From NCBI RefSeq assembly GCF_000372825.1, contig NZ_KB910516.1:3515825-3579824 (forward strand): a stretch of DNA of 64,000 bases, in the 5' to 3' direction. Source of the DNA: Methylobacterium sp. 77 (GTDB lineage: Bacteria; Pseudomonadota; Alphaproteobacteria; Rhizobiales; Beijerinckiaceae). The position numbers were made by a program, and so were the translations under genes. Each line of letters starts with the position of its first letter. Within the stretch, counting starts at the first letter, position 1. This document shows positions 7,498 to 18,007 of this stretch, piece by piece. The notes beneath the pieces were generated by a model that ran no database searches, was not told the origin of the DNA, and saw nothing but the letters and a program-made list of their open reading frames with translations.

Positions 7498-8796
7498 TCA
7501 AGGACGTGTCTGACCGCGACCATGGACACGGTACTTGAAGGTCGTCAGCTGCTCGACGCCCACCGGCCCGCGCGCATGCATGCGCCCGGTGGCGATGCCG
7601 ATCTCGGCGCCGAAACCGAACTCGCCGCCATCGGCGAACTGCGTCGATGCGTTATGGGTCACGATGGCCGAATCGACTTCCGCGAGGAACCGGGCCGCCT
7701 CCACCGGGTCGGCGGTGACGATGGCGTCGGTGTGGTGCGAACCGTTGGTCTCGATATGGGCGATGGCCGCGTCCAGCCCGTCCACCACCTTCACCGCGAT
7801 GATCGCGTCGAGATACTCGGTGCGCCAGTCGGCCTCGGTGGCGGGCACGACCCGCGCATCGACGGCCTGGGTCGTCGCATCGCCGCGCACGGTGCAGCCG
7901 GCCCCGATCAGCGCCGTGACCAGGGGGGCGAGATGGGTCTCCGCCACGGCGGCATCGACGAGCAGGGTCTCGGCCGCGCCGCAGATGCCGGTGCGGCGCA
8001 TCTTGCTGTTGATCACCAGGGTGCGGGCCATGTCGAGATCGGCGCCGGCCGCCACGTAGACGTGGCAGATGCCGTCGAGATGGGCGAAGACCGGCACCTT
8101 GGCCTCGGACTGGACGCGCTCCACCAGGCCGCGCCCGCCACGGGGCACGATCACGTCGATGCAGCCGTCGAGGCCCGACAGCATGGCGCCCACCGCCGCG
8201 CGATCGCGGGTGGGGACGATCTGGACCGCGTCCGCAGGCAGGCCGGCGGCCTCGAGCCCTTCGCGCATGGCGCGGGCGATGGCCATGGCGGTACGGTGGC
8301 TGTCGGAGCCGGCGCGAAGGATCGCGGCATTGCCGGCCTTGAGGCACAAAGCCCCCGCATCGGCGGTGACGTTGGGGCGGCTCTCGAAGATGACGCCGAC
8401 GACGCCGAGCGGCACGGCGATCCGCTCGATCAGCAGGCCGTTGGGGCGCTCGAACGCCGCGAGCTGGCGGCCGACGGGATCGGGCAGCGCACCGATCTTG
8501 GCCACCGCATCGGCCATGGCGGCGAGCCTGCCCTCGTCGAGGGTGAGACGATCGATCAGCGCCTGGCTCTGCCCGCTCGCCTTGGCGGCGGCGACGTCAC
8601 GGGCATTCTCGGCCAGGATCGCATCGCGGCTCGCCCTCAGACGGTCGGCCACCTGGCGCAGGGCGATGTCCTTCGCCTGGGCCGAAGCCTGGGCGATCTT
8701 GCGCGCGGCGGCGCGGGCGCGGCGGCCGATCTCATTCATCTGTTCGGAGAGATCGGGAGCGTCGGCGAAATCGGATCTCAAATTCAGGACGGGCAC
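7498..8796 (-). CDS. proA: Glutamate-5-semialdehyde dehydrogenase (gamma-glutamyl phosphate reductase)
   Basis: The 432-residue NADPH-dependent enzyme catalyses the second step of proline synthesis. The catalytic Cys lies in [16 protein letters not shown] near residue 270. Other family signatures are [34 protein letters not shown] and [17 protein letters not shown] at the C-terminus. Length is typical. The GTG at 8796 is preceded by GAGGAAACAGACC, which contains a plausible ribosome binding site. proB is directly upstream on the same strand, so both proline-pathway enzymes are probably co-expressed. Confidence 0.97.
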   Translation of the reverse strand: MPVLNLRSDFADAPDLSEQMNEIGRRARAAARKIAQASAQAKDIALRQVADRLRASRDAILAENARDVAAAKASGQSQALIDRLTLDEGRLAAMADAVAKIGALPDPVGRQLAAFERPNGLLIERIAVPLGVVGVIFESRPNVTADAGALCLKAGNAAILRAGSDSHRTAMAIARAMREGLEAAGLPADAVQIVPTRDRAAVGAMLSGLDGCIDVIVPRGGRGLVERVQSEAKVPVFAHLDGICHVYVAAGADLDMARTLVINSKMRRTGICGAAETLLVDAAVAETHLAPLVTALIGAGCTVRGDATTQAVDARVVPATEADWRTEYLDAIIAVKVVDGLDAAIAHIETNGSHHTDAIVTADPVEAARFLAEVDSAIVTHNASTQFADGGEFGFGAEIGIATGRMHARGPVGVEQLTTFKYRVHGRGQTRP

Positions 8797-8903
8797 GGTC
8801 TGTTTCCTCGCGGCTCACCGTTCAAGGCGATGGCGGCATGTCGACTGCGCCGTCATGCCACGCGATGAGGCAGCAAAACAAGCACATTGCATAATATTCG
8901 AGC

Positions 8904-10040
8904 CTATTCCCCCACCATAGCGAGGTCATCGCGATGCACCATTTCGGCGCGACCGGGATGAGTCAGCAATTCGGCGATCTCGCGACTCGGGCGACCGATG
9001 ATCTGAGCCGCCTGTGCACTGTCGTAAGCCACGAGGCCCCGCCCCAGGGTGCGGCCCTGCACATCGCGGATGATCACCGCGTCACCGCGCCCGAAGCTCC
9101 CCGCGATCCCGGTGACGCCGACGGGCAGCAGGCTCGCCCCACCCTGCAGGGCGCGGGCCGCACCGGCATCGACCACGAGGATGCCGCGCGGTTCCAGCGA
9201 TCCGGCGATCCAGGCCTTGCGGGCGGCGATGGGGTTCGAGCCCGACAGGAACCAGGTGCAGCGCCCGCCCTGCAGGATGGCGCGCAGGGGGTTCTTCTCG
9301 CGCCCGTCGGCGATGACCATGTGGGTTCCGCCACTCGCGGCGATCTTGCCCGCCTCGACCTTGGTGCGCATCCCGCCGCGCGACAATTCGGAGGCGGGCC
9401 CGCCCGCCATGGCCTCGATCTCCGACGTGATCCGCTCGATCAGGGGCAGGTGCCGGGCTTCCGGGTCGCTGGCGGGGGGCGCGGTATAGAGGCCGTCGAT
9501 GTCGGAGAACAGCACCAGCACGTCGGCGCCGATCATGGTGGCGACACGGGCGGCGAGGCGATCGTTGTCGCCGTAACGGATCTCGCTGGTGGCGACCGTG
9601 TCGTTCTCGTTCACCACCGGCACGGCGCGGACTTCGAGGAGCTTCAGCACGGTCGCGCGGGCATTGAGATAGCGGCGGCGCTCTTCGGTATCCTGCGGCG
9701 TCACCAGGATCTGGCCCGCGGCGATGCCGTGATGGCCGAGCACCTCCGCCCAATAGCGCGCGAGCGCGATCTGCCCTACCGCCGCGGCGGCCTGGCTCTC
9801 CTCCAGCCGCAGCGTGCCGGGCGCATAGCCGAGCACCGTCCGTCCCAGCGCGATGGCGCCGGAGGAGACGACGAGGACATCGACGCCGCGGGCATGCAGG
9901 TCGGCGATGTCCTCTGCCAGCGCCGCGAGCCAGGCATGGCGCAGGCGACCGCGCGCACGGTCGACGAGAAGCGCCGAGCCGACCTTGATGACGACGCGGC
10001 GAAAATCCTGAAGGGAAGGGATCTGGGGGGAAGAGGTCAT
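8904..10040 (-). CDS. proB: Glutamate 5-kinase ProB with PUA domain
   Basis: The 378-residue protein has an N-terminal amino-acid kinase domain ([70 protein letters not shown]). A PUA domain covers about the last 90 residues ([14 protein letters not shown] to the end). It phosphorylates glutamate as the first committed and proline-inhibited step of proline synthesis. The ATG at 10040 agrees with the start of the conserved core. proA follows after about 107 bases on the same strand. Confidence 0.97.
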   Translation of the reverse strand: MTSSPQIPSLQDFRRVVIKVGSALLVDRARGRLRHAWLAALAEDIADLHARGVDVLVVSSGAIALGRTVLGYAPGTLRLEESQAAAAVGQIALARYWAEVLGHHGIAAGQILVTPQDTEERRRYLNARATVLKLLEVRAVPVVNENDTVATSEIRYGDNDRLAARVATMIGADVLVLFSDIDGLYTAPPASDPEARHLPLIERITSEIEAMAGGPASELSRGGMRTKVEAGKIAASGGTHMVIADGREKNPLRAILQGGRCTWFLSGSNPIAARKAWIAGSLEPRGILVVDAGAARALQGGASLLPVGVTGIAGSFGRGDAVIIRDVQGRTLGRGLVAYDSAQAAQIIGRPSREIAELLTHPGRAEMVHRDDLAMVGE

Positions 10041-10140
10041 GGCACTGGGGTGTAGGCGAAGGCGATATCCGTGTGAACGAAATCCGTGCCCTTAAACAGC
10101 GGCGGCTGCGCATGGGTCCGGGCGAAACCAGCCTTCCACC

Positions 10141-10503
10141 TCACGGCGTCGACCTTGGCTGACCGCGCGTCAGTGGAACCAGGGTAACGAAGGCGGCAAA
10201 CTCATTCTCCAGCATCCAGACGGATCGGATCATGGGGTGCCGCCCATCCGGCGAGGTCATCGGCCCCTCGCACACGATCTTGATGTCGCTCTGCGCATTT
10301 GAGACCGTCCAAGCATCAGGAGCGAGGAGGAGGTGATCGGCGAGCGAATCCTGGAGAACACGCGGCTCATGACCGTCGAAGCCGAAGCGGAGCAAAAATC
10401 TGGCCTTCGGGCCACCGCGCGGATGATCGGTATTGAGAAGGTATCGAGTCACCTTGTCTTCGCTGATCGTCAGACCACGGATCGAAGGCAGATCTCGACT
10501 CAA
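10141..10503 (-). CDS. DUF6883 domain protein
   Basis: The 120-residue soluble protein matches the DUF6883 pattern: KVTRYLLNTDHPRGGPKARF, then a central LADHLL helix, then GPMTSPDGRHPMIRSVWMLE and a final VTLVPL strand. Function is unknown in the literature I can recall. Proteins of this type occur in small operons with DUF4926 and in polymorphic-toxin neighbourhoods. The start appears to be TTG at 10503, overlapping the TGA of the upstream gene (TTGA), so the two are translationally coupled. It lies between obgE and proB, which are usually neighbours in related genomes. Domain call is by pattern memory, not a search. Confidence 0.7.
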   Translation of the reverse strand: MSRDLPSIRGLTISEDKVTRYLLNTDHPRGGPKARFLLRFGFDGHEPRVLQDSLADHLLLAPDAWTVSNAQSDIKIVCEGPMTSPDGRHPMIRSVWMLENEFAAFVTLVPLTRGQPRSTP

Positions 10504-10751
10504 TGGGCACTGCGCCGCGTGCGGGTCAACGCCTCGGCACGCACCGTCGCCAATGCTCCCTCGGGAAGCGCGAACTCGACTTCAAACGCTTCGCCGTCAC
10601 GCCAGATGCCGACGATCGTCCCCGCCGTGCCTGCGGGAACCGTCGCGCCGTCATCGGTCATCGCCTCCGCAAGCAGGGTAACCTCGTCCAGATCCCGGAG
10701 CGTGCCTCCCGGATCGTCTTTCCTCAGCAGATAAAGGACTTCGACCGACAT
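10500..10751 (-). CDS. DUF4926 domain protein
   Basis: The 83-residue protein has the DUF4926 layout: a short N-terminal lead, DLDEVTLLAEAM, VPAGTAGTIVGIWRDGEAFEVEF and a C-terminal VRAEALTR. This looks like a small SH3-like beta barrel, and the DEVxL...GTxGTIV...G..YEVEF pattern is typical. It overlaps the DUF6883 gene by four bases and precedes it, so the proteins are probably made together and may bind each other. A toxin/antitoxin or immunity role is speculation. ATG at 10751 follows a GGGGTAG-containing stretch. Confidence 0.72.
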   Translation of the reverse strand: MSVEVLYLLRKDDPGGTLRDLDEVTLLAEAMTDDGATVPAGTAGTIVGIWRDGEAFEVEFALPEGALATVRAEALTRTRRSAH

Positions 10752-10794
10752 AGACTCATTCTACCCCGAGTCGCGCCGCAGACAATACGCTCGT

Positions 10795-11850
<1,056 letters not shown>

Positions 11851-11912
11851 TCATGCGCCGAGGGCGGGTCCTGCGGGATCCGGACCTTGGCGAATCACAT
11901 GCGGGTTCGGGT

Positions 11913-12386
11913 TCAGGCTGCGCCCTGACGGCACTTCCCGTCGAGGTTCAGATACTGCACGCTGCGCAGGCCGGCCTCGAACCACGCCTCACCCGACTTC
12001 GTCCGGTCGTAGGCGTAGAGATTGATGACGATAGCGCCATCCGGCGACGTGAGGGTCGCCGGAACCTGCGCATCGTCGAAAGTCCAGACCGGGCGCGGCG
12101 CCTCCCGGCCGAATTCGGTCCGCGTCCCGTCCATCTCGAACTGGTTCGCCTGGGCGAAGACCGGCCGCGAGTCGTGGTCCGAGATCGCGAAGGTGAAGCC
12201 GACCTTGGGGCTTCGCCCGACGACATTGTAGAACTCGCAATAGAGCGTCGGGCTCTTCCGCGACTGTCTCGGAGTGTCCGCGACCGGAGTAGCGGGCGTC
12301 TCGCCTCGGCCGTTCAGAACCACGAGGGCGATAGCGGCCGAACCGATGGCCGCGATCCCCGCCAGTACGAGTTTGAGCGTCGTCAT
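11913..12386 (-). CDS. Conserved-type hypothetical protein with N-terminal anchor
   Basis: From the ATG at 12386 the protein has 157 residues and opens MTTLKLVLAGIAAIGSAAIALVV, a signal or single membrane anchor. A short Pro/Thr-rich linker follows, then a beta-rich domain with two Cys (LYCEFYNVVG and DGKCRQG) that could be bonded. The frame is open 14 codons further to 12428, but those residues precede the hydrophobic segment and look non-coding. No family was recognised. It occupies the place between rpmA and obgE where Rhizobiales often have an acetyltransferase gene, which this is not. Confidence 0.68.
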   Translation of the reverse strand: MTTLKLVLAGIAAIGSAAIALVVLNGRGETPATPVADTPRQSRKSPTLYCEFYNVVGRSPKVGFTFAISDHDSRPVFAQANQFEMDGTRTEFGREAPRPVWTFDDAQVPATLTSPDGAIVINLYAYDRTKSGEAWFEAGLRSVQYLNLDGKCRQGAA

Positions 12387-12440
12387 CGCGGAACCGTTGC
12401 CGAACACGACACCGTCAGGCGGCGACATCGCAGACGACGA

Positions 12441-12468
12441 AAGGGAGGATGGTGCGCCATCCTCCCTT
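12441..12468 (-). terminator. Terminator hairpin after rpmA
   Basis: A perfect 12-bp inverted repeat (aagggaggatgg / ccatcctccctt) with a four-base loop lies 66 bases past the rpmA stop. On the minus strand it continues as TTTCGTCG, a short T-tract. It probably ends the rplU-rpmA transcript. Confidence 0.7.
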
Positions 12469-12534
12469 CGATGTCAGACGATCGTGGTGGCGGCGAGCCC
12501 CGAGGGAGCACGCCGCGCCGTGGGAGGCCGTGGA

Positions 12535-12801
12535 TTACTCCGCGGCTTCCTGGTGCGGCACCACGGCGACGAAGGCGCGGCCGCGCTTCACCTGGAACAA
12601 CACGCGGCCATCCGCCTTGGCGAACAGGGTGTGATCCGTGCCGATGCCGACATTGACGCCGGGATGGAACTTGGTGCCGCGCTGACGAACGATGATGTTG
12701 CCGGCGATGACGGCCTCGGCACCGAACTTCTTCACGCCGAGGCGCTGACCGGCCGAATCGCGGCCGTTGCGGGACGAACCGCCTGCTTTTTTATGGGCCA
12801 T
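12535..12801 (-). CDS. rpmA: 50S ribosomal protein L27
   Basis: The 88-residue protein begins [20 protein letters not shown] and contains [20 protein letters not shown] and [20 protein letters not shown], all diagnostic for L27. Its N-terminus reaches the peptidyl-transferase centre. It follows rplU by 34 bases and is followed by a strong hairpin at 12441-12468. Confidence 0.99.
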   Translation of the reverse strand: MAHKKAGGSSRNGRDSAGQRLGVKKFGAEAVIAGNIIVRQRGTKFHPGVNVGIGTDHTLFAKADGRVLFQVKRGRAFVAVVPHQEAAE

Positions 12802-12835
12802 GGTGGCTTAACTCCGAAATGTCTCGATCAGAACG

Positions 12836-13150
12836 TCAGGCGCTGATGCCGGTGATGCGCACCACGGTGTGGTGCTGGCGATGACCGCGCTTGCGGCGCG
12901 AGTTCTGACGGCGGCGCTTCTTGAAGGCGATGACCTTGGCGTCGCGGCCGTGGCTGACGATCTCGCCAGCGACGCTGATGCCCGACAGGAGCGGCGCGCC
13001 GACCTGGGTGGCGCCCGCGCCGTCCGTGAACAGCAGGACGTCGCCGAAGGTCACGGCGGAGCCGGGCTCGCCCTCGACAGTGGCGATCGTGATGGTGTCG
13101 TTGGCGGCAACGCGATACTGCTTGCCGCCCGTCTTGATGACTGCGAACAT
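12836..13150 (-). CDS. rplU: 50S ribosomal protein L21
   Basis: The 104-residue protein has the L21 signature MFAVIKTGGKQYRVAANDTI at the N-terminus and KRRRQNSRRKRGHRQHHT, then VRITGI, at the C-terminus. It binds 23S rRNA in the large subunit. It is the first gene of the rplU-rpmA pair and is preceded by a clear promoter about 145 bases upstream. Confidence 0.99.
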   Translation of the reverse strand: MFAVIKTGGKQYRVAANDTITIATVEGEPGSAVTFGDVLLFTDGAGATQVGAPLLSGISVAGEIVSHGRDAKVIAFKKRRRQNSRRKRGHRQHHTVVRITGISA

Positions 13151-13547
13151 CGTTCTCTCTTCGTGTTCTCTGCCGGCCTCCGGCCTTGTGAGCCTGGACC
13201 GTCTTCTTGTTCAGGTCATCCGCGACACCGGATCGAGCCGTTGCGCGAACGCGAAACGCGCGGACTTCGTCGAGGAAGCCGCGCGAGTGCCGGTGGATAA
13301 GCGTGGGAGGGGTGTCGTGTCAATGTGTCACCGAGGACGCCACAGCGTCCTCTTCGATCGTACACGGGACCATCGCTGCGTATGAACGCAGACCGCAAGC
13401 GGCCCACGACCATCGACGTCAAAGTCGGCCTCGGCACAGGGTAACAGTGCATCGCCGTGTTTCGCCGATGAAACTCAGCGACGGACGCCTCTATCCTTCG
13501 TCGAAAGTCTGGTTACGCCGATCTCCGATGCGGACAGGTTCTACACT
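13151..13547. other. Intergenic region holding the rplU promoter and leader
   Basis: No gene is supported in these 397 bases. The region contains a minus-strand promoter at 13295-13323 and therefore an mRNA leader of about 135-140 bases before rplU. Beyond the promoter (13324-13547) nothing recognisable was seen. A short possible minus-strand frame near 13216-13452 has no family resemblance. Confidence 0.6.
13295..13323 (-). promoter_or_regulatory. Sigma-70-type promoter of rplU-rpmA
   Basis: On the minus strand TTGACA (13323-13318) is separated by 17 bases from TTATCC (13300-13295). The -35 box is a perfect consensus match and the spacing is ideal. The predicted transcription start is near 13288. 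Confidence 0.7.
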
Positions 13548-15068
13548 TCACCGCTTCATCAACCCGCCCAGCACGTTCCGCAAAATTGCGTTGCCGACCT
13601 GCGTGCCGACACTGCGGGCCATGGAACGGGCGGCGTTGCCGATGACCTGTTCGGCGAGGCTCGGCGGCGGGCGGCGACCGCCCTTAGCGGCGGGTTTCGA
13701 GCCGAGGACGCCGCCCAGCAGGCCGCCGAGCATGCCGCTCAAGCCACCCTCCGATTGCTGCGCCGCCTCGGCTGGAGCCGAATCGAGGTTCTTGCGCTTG
13801 GCGAGAATCTCGTAGGCGCTCTCGTTGTCGACCGCGGCGTCGTATTTCCCTCGCAGCGGGCTGTTCGCGATCAGCTGGGCGCGCTCGGCCTCGGTGAGCG
13901 GTCCGACCCGGCCCTGGGGCGGGGCGATGAGGGCGCGCTCCACGATCGACGGCGTGCCCTTGGCCTCGAGGAAGCTGACCAGGGCCTCGCCCACGCCGAG
14001 TTCGGTGATCGCCGAGGCGACATCGAAGCCGGGGTTCTGCCGGAAGGTCTCCGCGGCCGCCTTCACCGCGCGCTGGTCGCGGGGCGTGAAGGCGCGAAGC
14101 GCGTGCTGGACGCGGTTGCCGAGCTGCCCCAGCACCGTTTCAGGCACGTCGAGGGGGTTCTGGGTGACGAAATAGACGCCGACCCCCTTCGAGCGGATCA
14201 GGCGGACCACCTGTTCCACGGCATCGAGGAGGGCTTTGGGCGCATCGTTGAACAGGAGATGCGCCTCGTCGAAGAAGAAGACGAGCTTGGGCTTGTCGAG
14301 GTCGCCCACCTCCGGCAGCTGCTCGAACAATTCCGACAGCATCCAGAGCAGGAACGACGCGTAGAGGCGCGGCCGCTGCATCAGCTTGTCGGCGGCCAGG
14401 ATGTTGACGATGCCGCGTCCCTCGCGGTCGACCTTCATGAAGTCGTTGAGATCGAGGGCCGGCTCGCCGAAGAACTGGTCCGCGCCCTGGTTCTCCAACA
14501 TGAGGAGCTGGCGCTGGATCGCGCCCACGGATGCCGCCGAGACGTTGCCGTACTTGCCGGAGATCTCCTTGAGGTTCTCGGTGCAGTAGAGGAGCAGCGC
14601 GCGCAGGTCCTTCAGGTCGAGGACCGGCCACTGATTGTCGTCGGCGACGCGGAAGGCGATGTTGAGCACGCCTTCCTGCGTGTCGTTGAGTTCCAGCAGG
14701 CGGGCGAGCAGCAGCGGCCCCATCTCGATGACCGTGCAGCGGATCGGATGACCCTGTGTTCCGAACAGGTCCCAGAACACGGTGGGGAAGCGGTCGGGCT
14801 CGTAGGTGATCCCGAGCTCTTCGGCGCGCTTGACGAAGACCGGCTTCGATTCGCCCGCGGCCGCCAAGCCCGAGAGATCGCCCTTGATGTCGGCGGCGAA
14901 GACCGGGACGCCGGCATTGGAGAAGCCCTCGGCCATCACCTGCAGCGTCACCGTCTTGCCGGTGCCGGTTGCGCCGGCGACGAGGCCGTGGCGGTTGGCG
15001 AGCCTGAGGCTGAGCGCCTCCGGCTTGGTGCCACTCTTGCCGACGAGGATGGTGCCGTCGCTCTGCAT
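13548..15068 (-). CDS. HerA-like ATPase, DUF853 (YjgR type)
   Basis: The 506-residue protein has Walker [11 protein letters not shown] near residue 35, then [13 protein letters not shown]. Walker B is [13 protein letters not shown] near residue 265, followed by [19 protein letters not shown]. This is the DUF853/YjgR branch of HerA/FtsK-type ATPases. A Gly-rich C-terminal tail ([19 protein letters not shown]) precedes a final conserved helix. The cellular role of the family is not settled; it is widespread and not clearly tied to defence here, as no NurA nuclease gene is adjacent. Confidence 0.9.
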   Translation of the reverse strand: MQSDGTILVGKSGTKPEALSLRLANRHGLVAGATGTGKTVTLQVMAEGFSNAGVPVFAADIKGDLSGLAAAGESKPVFVKRAEELGITYEPDRFPTVFWDLFGTQGHPIRCTVIEMGPLLLARLLELNDTQEGVLNIAFRVADDNQWPVLDLKDLRALLLYCTENLKEISGKYGNVSAASVGAIQRQLLMLENQGADQFFGEPALDLNDFMKVDREGRGIVNILAADKLMQRPRLYASFLLWMLSELFEQLPEVGDLDKPKLVFFFDEAHLLFNDAPKALLDAVEQVVRLIRSKGVGVYFVTQNPLDVPETVLGQLGNRVQHALRAFTPRDQRAVKAAAETFRQNPGFDVASAITELGVGEALVSFLEAKGTPSIVERALIAPPQGRVGPLTEAERAQLIANSPLRGKYDAAVDNESAYEILAKRKNLDSAPAEAAQQSEGGLSGMLGGLLGGVLGSKPAAKGGRRPPPSLAEQVIGNAARSMARSVGTQVGNAILRNVLGGLMKR

Positions 15069-15227
15069 GATCGCCTGATCCCACCGTCCCGCGTCGCGCC
15101 CAGCGCATCGACCTTGGCGTTATGCAGCCGCGAGGTGGCATTTTCCAGCGCCGCCGCCGCCAGCGCTTGATTTCAGCGCGGACAGGCCAGATGGACTACG
15201 AACCCGCATGCGTTGGAGCATTTGCAC

Positions 15228-15614
15228 ATGGAAGAGTTGATCGCCCGCGTCACCACCGTGACCGGCCTCGATACCGCGACGGCGCAGACGGCCATCGGCC
15301 ACATCCTCGCGTTCCTGCAGAAGGAAGGCCCGGCCACCGAGGTCGCCCAACTCTTCGCGGCGATGCCCGGAGCGGACGCGGCGGCGGCCCAGTCGAACGA
15401 AGGTGAAGGCGGCGGCGGGCTGATGGGCATGCTCGGCGGCATGATGGGTGGCGGCGTGATGGCGCTCGGCCAGAAGCTGATGGCGGCGGGCGTCCCCATG
15501 GGGCAGATGCAACCCCTCGGCAGCGAGCTCTTCGCCTTCGGTCGCGAGAAGGCGGGCGAAGACGTGATGGGACCGATCGTCGGTGCGATCCCCGGCCTCA
15601 ACCAGTTCGTCTGA
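15228..15614 (+). CDS. Small Met/Gly-rich protein, DUF2267-like
   Basis: The 128-residue protein starts at the ATG of MEELIARVTTVTGLD, preceded by GGAG nine bases upstream; a TTG five codons earlier is less likely. The first 45 residues form a helical domain resembling DUF2267 (TAQTAIGHILAFLQKEGPA). A flexible Gly/Met segment (GGGGLMGMLGGMMGGGVMA) and an amphipathic C-terminal part follow. No enzymatic motif is visible. It is divergent from the HerA-like gene, with a 160-base gap. Function unknown. Confidence 0.68.
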   Translation: MEELIARVTTVTGLDTATAQTAIGHILAFLQKEGPATEVAQLFAAMPGADAAAAQSNEGEGGGGLMGMLGGMMGGGVMALGQKLMAAGVPMGQMQPLGSELFAFGREKAGEDVMGPIVGAIPGLNQFV

Positions 15615-15859
15615 GGCCGATTCGATACCCCTCTCCTCTCCGGCATCGACCCAGGGAGCGAGAGTGCGCGGAAGGTTCGGCGGCTACCCATGGGAATGGC
15701 GCCGGCGAACCATTTTTCTCCTTCACTAACCGCCTCTGGTTTCAAGCAAAAGCCTGTCATAAAAGCGTTCGGGCTTCGTGATGATGTGGCCTCGCGGACA
15801 CGAGGTTCCGGCGCTCCATCGGGCGCCGGCCTCGCGGGTCCGACAGAGCGGAATGGACG

Positions 15860-16915
15860 ATGGTCCCGAACTTCGCACGCGATGCGTCCACGGCCTGGCT
15901 CAATGGCTGGGAAGCGCATGTCCATGCGCCCATCGCCCGATTCAAGCAGAAGCGCCTGGAAGCGGGGAATGCGGGACTCGCCGGGCTTCCGGGATTCTCG
16001 AGCCTTCCGGGCTTCGGTGCGAGGGCCCTGGTTCCTCCGGGCGCGACGCCGATCAGGTTCAAGCCGCGCCTGAAGAAACCGCTGGCTGCTCCGGGACTCG
16101 ACCCGATTCTCGGCCGTATCGGCGATCTCGAAGTGCGCCTCGCCACCACCGTCGCCGAGATCCGCCGCGCCCAGCGCCTGCGCTACCAGGTGTTCTACCA
16201 GGAGATGTCGGCGGTCGCCTCCGGCATGTCCCTGCTGTCGCGGCGGGACATCGACGATTACGACACGGTCTGCGACCACCTGCTGGTGATCGATCATGCG
16301 GCGACGGAGGCGAAACCCTTCCGACGCCCGAGACCGAAGGTGGTGGGCACCTACCGCCTGCTGCGCCAGGACGCGGCCGACCGCAATTTCGGCTTCTACA
16401 CCGCCGGCGAATACGACATCGCGCCGCTTCTGGCCGCCCATCCGGGCAAGCGCTTCCTGGAACTCGGCCGCTCCTGCGTGCTCAAGCCGTACCGGACCAA
16501 GCGCACGGTCGAGCTGCTCTGGGCCGGGATCTGGGCCTATGTCCAGCACCACCGCATCGATGCGATGCTCGGCTGCGCCAGCCTGGAAGGCACCGACCCC
16601 GATAAGCTCGCCCTCGCCCTGAGTTTCCTGCACCACCATGCCCGCGCCCCCGAGCCCTGGCGCGCGCGGGCATTGCCGGGACGCCACGTCGCCATGGACA
16701 GGATGCCGCGCGAGGTGGTGGACCCGAAGGCCGCGCTCCAGTCGCTGCCGCCGCTGATCAAGGGCTACCTGCGCGTCGGCGCCACCTTCGGAGACGGCGC
16801 CGTCATCGACCATCAGTTCGGCACGACGGACGTGTTCGTCGTGCTGCCGGTCTCGGCCATCGCCGCCCGCTACATCGGCCATTTCACCCCGGCGGCGAAC
16901 AAACGCGCGGCCTGA
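15860..16915 (+). CDS. GNAT-type N-acyltransferase, OlsB-like
   Basis: The 351-residue protein has an N-terminal extension of about 90 residues with Gly/Pro/Phe-rich sequence. The acyltransferase core follows: LRYQVFYQEMSA, DYDTVCDHLLVID, VVGTYRLLRQDAA, FLELGRSCVLKPYR and IDAMLGCASLEG. This is the pattern of ornithine acyl-ACP N-acyltransferase (OlsB, PF13444), which makes lyso-ornithine lipid. An olsA gene is not in this window, so lysine, ornithine or another amine could be the acceptor. The core match is strong, while the substrate is inferred. Confidence 0.82.
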   Translation: MVPNFARDASTAWLNGWEAHVHAPIARFKQKRLEAGNAGLAGLPGFSSLPGFGARALVPPGATPIRFKPRLKKPLAAPGLDPILGRIGDLEVRLATTVAEIRRAQRLRYQVFYQEMSAVASGMSLLSRRDIDDYDTVCDHLLVIDHAATEAKPFRRPRPKVVGTYRLLRQDAADRNFGFYTAGEYDIAPLLAAHPGKRFLELGRSCVLKPYRTKRTVELLWAGIWAYVQHHRIDAMLGCASLEGTDPDKLALALSFLHHHARAPEPWRARALPGRHVAMDRMPREVVDPKAALQSLPPLIKGYLRVGATFGDGAVIDHQFGTTDVFVVLPVSAIAARYIGHFTPAANKRAA

Positions 16916-17005
16916 GCCGGCGTCGAACGCTCCGTTACCGTTCCTTCCCGGAAGCGGAGATTCCTCACCTGACCGGGAAGCCCGGGCATCGGTCGATGTC
17001 CGGAA

Positions 17006-17914
17006 TCAGGAACGGGGGCGTTGCCGGCCGACGAAATCGACGAAGGCCCGCAGCGGCGCGGGAAGGTAGCGACGGCCGGGATAGTACAGGAATGGCCCCG
17101 AAAACGGTTGCCACCAGGGCTCCAGAACAGGCTCCAATGCGCCGCTGTCGAGATGTGGCCGTAGCCAATCCTCGAACAGGGTGATGATCCCGGTCCCCGC
17201 GATGGCGGCGTCCACGGCGAGATCCGTGGCGGCACCGACGCGGACGACGAGAGGACCGCTGGGATCGACGCGCACGATCTCCCCGTCACGCTCGAACTCC
17301 CACGCCGTCATCGCGCCGCTGGCGAAGCGTCCGCCGATACAGGCATGGGTCAGCAGCTCGCTTGGGTGGGACGGACGCCCATGGCGATCGAGATAGGCCG
17401 GCGAGGCGGCCGTTGCGAAACGCTGCTCCCTCGGCCCGATCGGGATCGCGATCATGTCCTGTTCGAGGCGCTCGTCGTAGCGGATCCCGGCATCGCAGCC
17501 GGCGGCCAGCACGTCGACGAATCCGTCCTCGGCCACCACTTCGAGACGGATATCGGGATAGGCGGCGAGGAAAGGCGGAACGATCGCCGGCAGAACGAGC
17601 CGCGCCGCGCTGACCGGCACGTTGAGCCGGAGCGTGCCGGCCGGGCGGTCGCGAAAGCCGTTCACGACATCGAGCGCCGCTTTCACCTCGCTCAAGGCCG
17701 GCGTCAGCCGCTCCAGCAGGCGCGTCCCCGCCTCGGTCGGTGCGACGCTCCGCGTCGTGCGATTGAGCAACCTGACGCCGAGCCTTGCCTCGAGCCGGCG
17801 GACGGCCTCACTCAAGCCCGATGCGCTCGTTCCGCTCGCCCGCGCGCCATCACGAAACCCGCCTGCCTCCGCGACGGTGACGAAAGCGGCGAGATCCCCG
17901 AGATCATCGGCCAT
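17006..17914 (-). CDS. LysR-family transcriptional regulator
   Basis: The 302-residue protein has an N-terminal winged helix-turn-helix (LAAFVTVAEAGGFRDGARAS to RLEARLGVRLLNRTTRSVAPT) at about residues 7-60. A periplasmic-binding-like effector domain follows (TLRLNVPVSAARLVLPAIV onward). It is divergent from the aldo/keto reductase gene, with 93 bases between them, the classic layout for a LysR regulator controlling its neighbour. Effector unknown. Confidence 0.93.
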   Translation of the reverse strand: MADDLGDLAAFVTVAEAGGFRDGARASGTSASGLSEAVRRLEARLGVRLLNRTTRSVAPTEAGTRLLERLTPALSEVKAALDVVNGFRDRPAGTLRLNVPVSAARLVLPAIVPPFLAAYPDIRLEVVAEDGFVDVLAAGCDAGIRYDERLEQDMIAIPIGPREQRFATAASPAYLDRHGRPSHPSELLTHACIGGRFASGAMTAWEFERDGEIVRVDPSGPLVVRVGAATDLAVDAAIAGTGIITLFEDWLRPHLDSGALEPVLEPWWQPFSGPFLYYPGRRYLPAPLRAFVDFVGRQRPRS

Positions 17915-18007
17915 TGTGCGATCTTTCGTACGGCCCGTGCCGACTAGCCCGCATTATCACACGATCCGGCCGGGTCTACATGTCCTCTCATCACAACGGA
18001 GGCGACC

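Noticed and set aside
7468..8868. A 466-codon plus-strand frame opposite proA
   Set aside because: proA is unambiguous on the other strand, with its catalytic Cys and NADP motifs.
13216..13452. Small minus-strand gene upstream of rplU
   Set aside because: It overlaps the clear rplU promoter and has no recognisable protein features.
13548..15068. HerA-NurA type defence or end-resection module
   Set aside because: The ATPase belongs to the widespread DUF853/YjgR branch and no nuclease gene is adjacent.
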